A DNA stretch of 5,261 bases, taken from the NCBI GenBank assembly GCA_030622585.1, contig JAUXFZ010000223.1:1-5261 (forward strand). The letters are read 5' to 3'. Position 1 is the stretch's first letter. Every line of letters begins with the position of its first letter. The position numbers and the translations under genes were made by a program. Below are positions 1-5,261 of this stretch, one piece after another. Source of the stretch: Myxococcales bacterium. GTDB lineage: Bacteria > Myxococcota_A > Polyangia > Polyangiales > Houyiibacteriaceae. The notes under the pieces were generated by a model that saw only the letters and a program-made list of their open reading frames with translations, ran no database searches and was not told the origin of the DNA.

Positions 1-97
1 GCCTGGTCCACCCCGGCCAGCTTCTCTTCGAGGACGGTCACGTGATCAATGTCACAGGAAATCGACCTCCCGTAAAGTCTTTCACGCGAAAAGAACC
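1..97. other. Unassigned region downstream of the isomerase-like gene
   Basis: No gene can be called firmly here. On the minus strand a frame runs off the window edge; from a possible GTG at 41-39 it reads MTVLEEKLAGVDQ, which looks protein-like. A GGGAGG ribosome-binding-like site lies at 71-66 on that strand, but it is about 24 nt from that GTG, which is too far. On the plus strand, the frame beginning at base 3 is open to a TAG at 168-170 and reads LVHPGQLLFEDGHVINVTG at its start, also protein-like. It would overlap the end of the minus-strand gene by about 73 bp. Bases 36-47 form a near-palindrome around TCACGTGA. No hairpin followed by a T-run is visible, so I cannot point to a terminator for the alaS operon. 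Confidence 0.4.
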
Positions 98-1402
98 TCA
101 GACGGGCGAAGAAAAACGAGCGATTTCAGCTTCGAGGATCGGAATGCGGTCCTGTCCCCACGTAGAATAGGCTCCGATGTGAAGAGAGGGGACACCCCAA
201 AAGCCCAGGTCCGTGAGGGCCTCTCGGTTCGCTTTGCCCTTCTCTTTCCAGCTACTGTCCTCGATGGCCGCCCGCACCTCCGCCTCGCTGATGCCGGCGC
301 GCTCGGCAAGAAACACGAGGTCAGGAACATCCGCGACATCCCGGGCCTCGGACCAGATGCCCTGCATGAGCGAACGTGCCAGCTCGAGTTCGCGCCCCGT
401 GCCGGCAGCGCAGGTGAAAAACAACGCCATGCAGTGGCCGATGCCCTTCCCCAGCGGATCACAGACATGGCCAAACGGGATCCCGAGGCGATCGGCCTCG
501 CGCTTCGCGTCATGCACGATGTAGAGCCTCTTCGCTCGCGGGACGGGCAGGCCGCGCATCACCATGGGAAGGACGGGGCGAACGGTGACGTCGACGCCGT
601 GACGGTCCCGAAGCTCGATCAACTGGGGAATCGCGAGATACGAGTAGGGGCTGCGGAACGAAACGAAGACCTCGATGCGCGGTTGGCTCCCGGTCGCTCG
701 CCGAATGATCGACGCCAGGCCCGGCGCGGGGCCGCACGTCAGATCGACGCTGCCTTCGAGCCCTTCTCTTCGGAGCCTTTCTTCGAGATAGTGGAGGCGG
801 TCGATACCCCAGTACCACTCGCCTCCGTAGCGCAGCATCCCCGGTTGGTAGTGCCCGGCACGCTCGAGGGAAGCATAGTTGGCTTCGAGTGCGGGCCGGA
901 CCTCTTCGCCTGACACGCTCCCGTGCTGCTCGACGATCGCGGCGACCGCCGCGCCGTCGTCACCCCAGACCGCTTCTCCCAGTTCCGCCGCGATGCGCAG
1001 CTGTTCATCGGCAGGGCGGCGTTCGAGCAGCACGGCGTGAGCGCGTCGCGCGCGGCCTTCGGAAGGCGGCACAGCATTCGGCGGGAAACTCAGCCCATAG
1101 CTCTCGGCCAAGATGGACGCATCGCGGACCGCGTGATGCAGCAGCATATCCGGCGCGGGGTTGGCGGCAGTGCTGGGGTGGGCGACCGGAACGATCTCGA
1201 TCTCGAGCCCGTACTCGCTCGCCAATCGCCGGGCAGCCTGAACCAACAGGTGGCTGTAGGGATCGTCGGCACGGTAGTAGAGCTGCGCGCGACGGCGCCC
1301 ACCTCGGAACACTCGGCCGACTGTGTGCAGCGCGTACTTGGCAGATCGCGAGCTGAGATAGAGGTTGATCCCCGCGCCGATGAGCTGGGATTTCGCAGAC
1401 AT
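98..1402 (-). CDS. Tandem DsbA / HCCA isomerase (GST-kappa-like) two-domain protein
   Basis: A 434-aa protein made of two thioredoxin-fold domains of the DsbA / 2-hydroxychromene-2-carboxylate isomerase / kappa GST superfamily, roughly residues 38-212 and 242-430. Known single-domain relatives isomerise aromatic degradation intermediates or conjugate glutathione. The substrate here is unknown. Domain 2 carries the family signature SPYSYLAIP (251-259; Ser251 matches the catalytic Ser of GST kappa), the helix PRAKRLYIVHDAKREADRLG (288-307) followed by IPF, a probable cis-Pro (Pro405 in GVPSL) and WGQDRI (415-420), matching the glutathione-contacting SDR region of GST kappa. Domain 1 repeats this as DDPYSH (46-51), HAVRDA (90-95), QPGML (186-190) and WGIDRL (198-203), but has Asp47 in place of the Ser. 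Neither domain has a CxxC pair, so a DsbA-type disulfide oxidase role is unlikely. I see no signal peptide, so it is probably cytoplasmic. The ATG directly follows the alaS stop, with no good Shine-Dalgarno site. The family call is firm; the reaction is not. Confidence 0.85.
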   Translation of the reverse strand: MSAKSQLIGAGINLYLSSRSAKYALHTVGRVFRGGRRRAQLYYRADDPYSHLLVQAARRLASEYGLEIEIVPVAHPSTAANPAPDMLLHHAVRDASILAESYGLSFPPNAVPPSEGRARRAHAVLLERRPADEQLRIAAELGEAVWGDDGAAVAAIVEQHGSVSGEEVRPALEANYASLERAGHYQPGMLRYGGEWYWGIDRLHYLEERLRREGLEGSVDLTCGPAPGLASIIRRATGSQPRIEVFVSFRSPYSYLAIPQLIELRDRHGVDVTVRPVLPMVMRGLPVPRAKRLYIVHDAKREADRLGIPFGHVCDPLGKGIGHCMALFFTCAAGTGRELELARSLMQGIWSEARDVADVPDLVFLAERAGISEAEVRAAIEDSSWKEKGKANREALTDLGFWGVPSLHIGAYSTWGQDRIPILEAEIARFSSPV

Positions 1403-4066
<2,664 letters not shown>

Positions 4067-4126
4067 TCCCGACGATTGCTAGCGCTTGTGCAGCGCCAGC
4101 GCAACGCCTGTGCTAGGTCCTCCGCC
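4067..4126. promoter_or_regulatory. Divergent alaS / recN intergenic control region
   Basis: These 60 bp must hold the signals for both divergent genes unless promoters lie inside the coding regions. For recN a weak AGG (4115-4117) lies 9 nt before the GTG; no good sigma70 promoter is visible on the plus strand. An imperfect 38-bp dyad spans 4079-4116, with outer arms CTAGC (4079-4083) and GCTAG (4112-4116) around a core GCGCCAGCGC (4093-4102). A small hairpin, GCGCT-TGTGC-AGCGC, is possible at 4082-4096. No LexA box of the CTGT-N8-ACAG or GAAC-N4-GTTC type is present, although recN is SOS-controlled in many bacteria. Confidence 0.6.
4076..4104 (-). promoter_or_regulatory. Possible alaS promoter (weak sigma70-like)
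   Basis: On the minus strand TTGCGC (4104-4099) is followed after 17 nt by TAGCAA (4081-4076). Each hexamer matches three of six consensus positions, but the spacer is ideal. The -10 would end 9 nt before the alaS ATG, implying a leaderless or near-leaderless transcript, which would fit the missing Shine-Dalgarno site. A chance match is quite possible. Confidence 0.22.
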
Positions 4127-5261
4127 GTGCTGACGTGCCTCCGCGTCCGGAGCTTCGCCATCATCGAAGCCCTCGAAGTCGAGCTCAGCCCCGGGCTCAA
4201 CATCGTCACCGGTGAGACCGGTGCGGGGAAATCAATCCTGGTCGATGCTCTTCAGCTGGTACTAGGGGCGCGGGGACGCCCTGAAGTGGTTCGCACGGAC
4301 GCCGAGGCCGCCGAGGTCGAGGCTCTTTTCGACCTCAGCGAGCAGCCCGAGGCGCTTAGCGCCCTGCGCGATCAGGGCGTCGAGACCGAAGGGGAGCTGT
4401 TGATCCGCCGAGTCGTGAGCGCGACGGGCCGAACGCGAGCGTACATCAACGGACGGCTTGCCACGCTCGCCCAGCTCAAGGAAGTGACCAAGGGCCTGGC
4501 GGACATCTCGTCACAGCACGAGTATCACACACTGGCCGACTCCCGACATCATCTGACGTACCTCGATGCATTCGCGAGACACACGTCGCTCCTCGACGAT
4601 GTCGGGCAAGCTCATGCAGCGCTCTTGGAGGCCGGAGCACGGCTCGAAGAAGTCGTGACCGAGGAGCGTGGCAAGGCCGACCGGGAGGATCTGCTGCGCT
4701 ACCAGGTCAATGAGATCGAAAGCCTGCGGGAAGCGCTAGAGAACGAGGGGGCACTCGTCGTCGAGTGTGAGCGACTTCGGCACGCAGAAAAGCTCGGCAC
4801 TGCAGCCGGAGAAGCGGAAGCACAGCTCTATTCGGACGATAGCTCGATCTGTGGTGCGGTCGCACGAATCGCTGCTTCGGTGGATCAAGCCTCTGCTTTT
4901 GATCCGAGTCTCGCTCCTATGGCGGCACAAGTTCGCGACGCCCTCGTGCAGCTCGAAGACGCGGCGGCGGAGCTCGGGAGCTACGCACGCGACCTTTCGT
5001 TCGATCCGAACCGGCTTGGAGCGCTCGAAGATCAGCTCGATCGTCTGTCACGCATCAAGAGGAAGTACGGCGACACCGGCGCGGACATCCTCGCGTACCG
5101 CGACGAGGCCGCCGCAGAGCTCGACTCGCTCGAGCGGTACGAGGAGCGTCTCGAACGATACCAAAGGGAGTTCGACGAGGCGCTCGAAGAGGCTTCGCGG
5201 GTCGCGCTCGCACTTCGCGCGAAGCGACAAGCCGCAGCCGTCAAGCTCAGCAGGGCGATAA
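4127..5261 (+). CDS. recN: DNA repair protein RecN, N-terminal two thirds (cut by window end)
   Basis: RecN is an SMC-like ATPase that acts early in recombinational repair of double-strand breaks. The 378 codons present run off the window edge; the family is usually about 550-570 aa, so the C-terminal ATPase half with the ABC signature and Walker B is missing. Visible are the N-terminal strand LTCLRVRSFAIIEALEVEL (2-20), Walker A GETGAGKS (29-36), LLIRRVVSATGRTRAYING (91-109), the Q-loop region DISSQHEYHTL (126-136, Gln130), YQVNEIE (192-198) and the RecN-typical RLSRIKRKYG (306-315) between heptad-rich coiled-coil segments (about 160-235 and 322-375). The GTG start at 4127 is chosen because it gives the family N-terminus MLTxLxVRxFAI; another in-frame GTG at 4088 would add 13 residues unlike RecN. 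Only a weak AGG lies upstream as ribosome-binding site. The TAA at the last three bases is not in this frame. It is divergent from alaS. Confidence 0.95.
   Translation, partial: MLTCLRVRSFAIIEALEVELSPGLNIVTGETGAGKSILVDALQLVLGARGRPEVVRTDAEAAEVEALFDLSEQPEALSALRDQGVETEGELLIRRVVSATGRTRAYINGRLATLAQLKEVTKGLADISSQHEYHTLADSRHHLTYLDAFARHTSLLDDVGQAHAALLEAGARLEEVVTEERGKADREDLLRYQVNEIESLREALENEGALVVECERLRHAEKLGTAAGEAEAQLYSDDSSICGAVARIAASVDQASAFDPSLAPMAAQVRDALVQLEDAAAELGSYARDLSFDPNRLGALEDQLDRLSRIKRKYGDTGADILAYRDEAAAELDSLERYEERLERYQREFDEALEEASRVALALRAKRQAAAVKLSRAI

Noticed and set aside
79..93. Hairpin-like TTTC-ACGC-GAAA as a terminator for the minus-strand operon
   Set aside because: The stem is only 4 bp and AT-rich, and no T-run follows on the minus strand.
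98..1402. Annotation as a DsbA-type thiol:disulfide oxidoreductase
   Set aside because: Neither thioredoxin-fold domain has a CxxC, and there is no export signal; the motifs match the HCCA isomerase / GST-kappa branch instead.
4067..4126. T-box or other riboswitch upstream of alaS
   Set aside because: At 60 bp the region is too short for a T-box leader, and no T-box sequence or terminator hairpin is seen.
4767..5261. Plus-strand open frame of 164 codons overlapping recN
   Set aside because: It is out of frame with recN, is Ser/Arg-rich as expected of a shifted reading, and recN motifs run through the whole region in the other frame.
5259..5261. TAA at the very end of the window as a recN stop
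   Set aside because: In the recN frame these bases are split between codons; recN is still open and still lacks its C-terminal ATPase motifs.

Overview
The window is a compact, GC-rich stretch of bacterial chromosome with three recognisable protein genes and almost no intergenic space. On the minus strand lie alaS (alanine--tRNA ligase, complete, 887 aa) and, directly downstream, a 434-aa protein built from two tandem thioredoxin-fold domains of the DsbA / 2-hydroxychromene-2-carboxylate isomerase / kappa-class glutathione transferase type. On the plus strand, divergent from alaS across 60 bp, recN begins (DNA repair ATPase, 378 codons present, C-terminal part beyond the window edge). I see no RNA gene, mobile element, CRISPR array or riboswitch.

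The organism looks like a GC-rich proteobacterium-like lineage. The wording of the AlaRS motifs (for example PSIDTGAGLERI and LSNYDTDL) reminds me of the former Deltaproteobacteria / Myxococcota. This is recall-based and only moderately certain. Third codon positions are mostly G or C in the genes examined, and nothing suggests recent transfer.

Layout: 1-97 is an unassigned end region that may hold the edge of another gene. 98-1402 (-) is the tandem HCCA-isomerase-like gene. 1403-4066 (-) is alaS. 4067-4126 is a shared divergent control region. 4127-5261 (+) is recN, starting at GTG. The alaS stop codon TAG is followed immediately, in the same frame, by the ATG of the downstream gene, so the two are very probably co-transcribed and translationally coupled.

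The genes are mostly housekeeping: charging and proofreading of tRNA-Ala, and double-strand-break repair. The least ordinary parts are the tandem isomerase-like protein, whose N-terminal copy carries Asp where the catalytic Ser of this superfamily is expected, and its in-frame TAG-ATG junction with alaS. I do not see convincing evidence of a wholly new system here.
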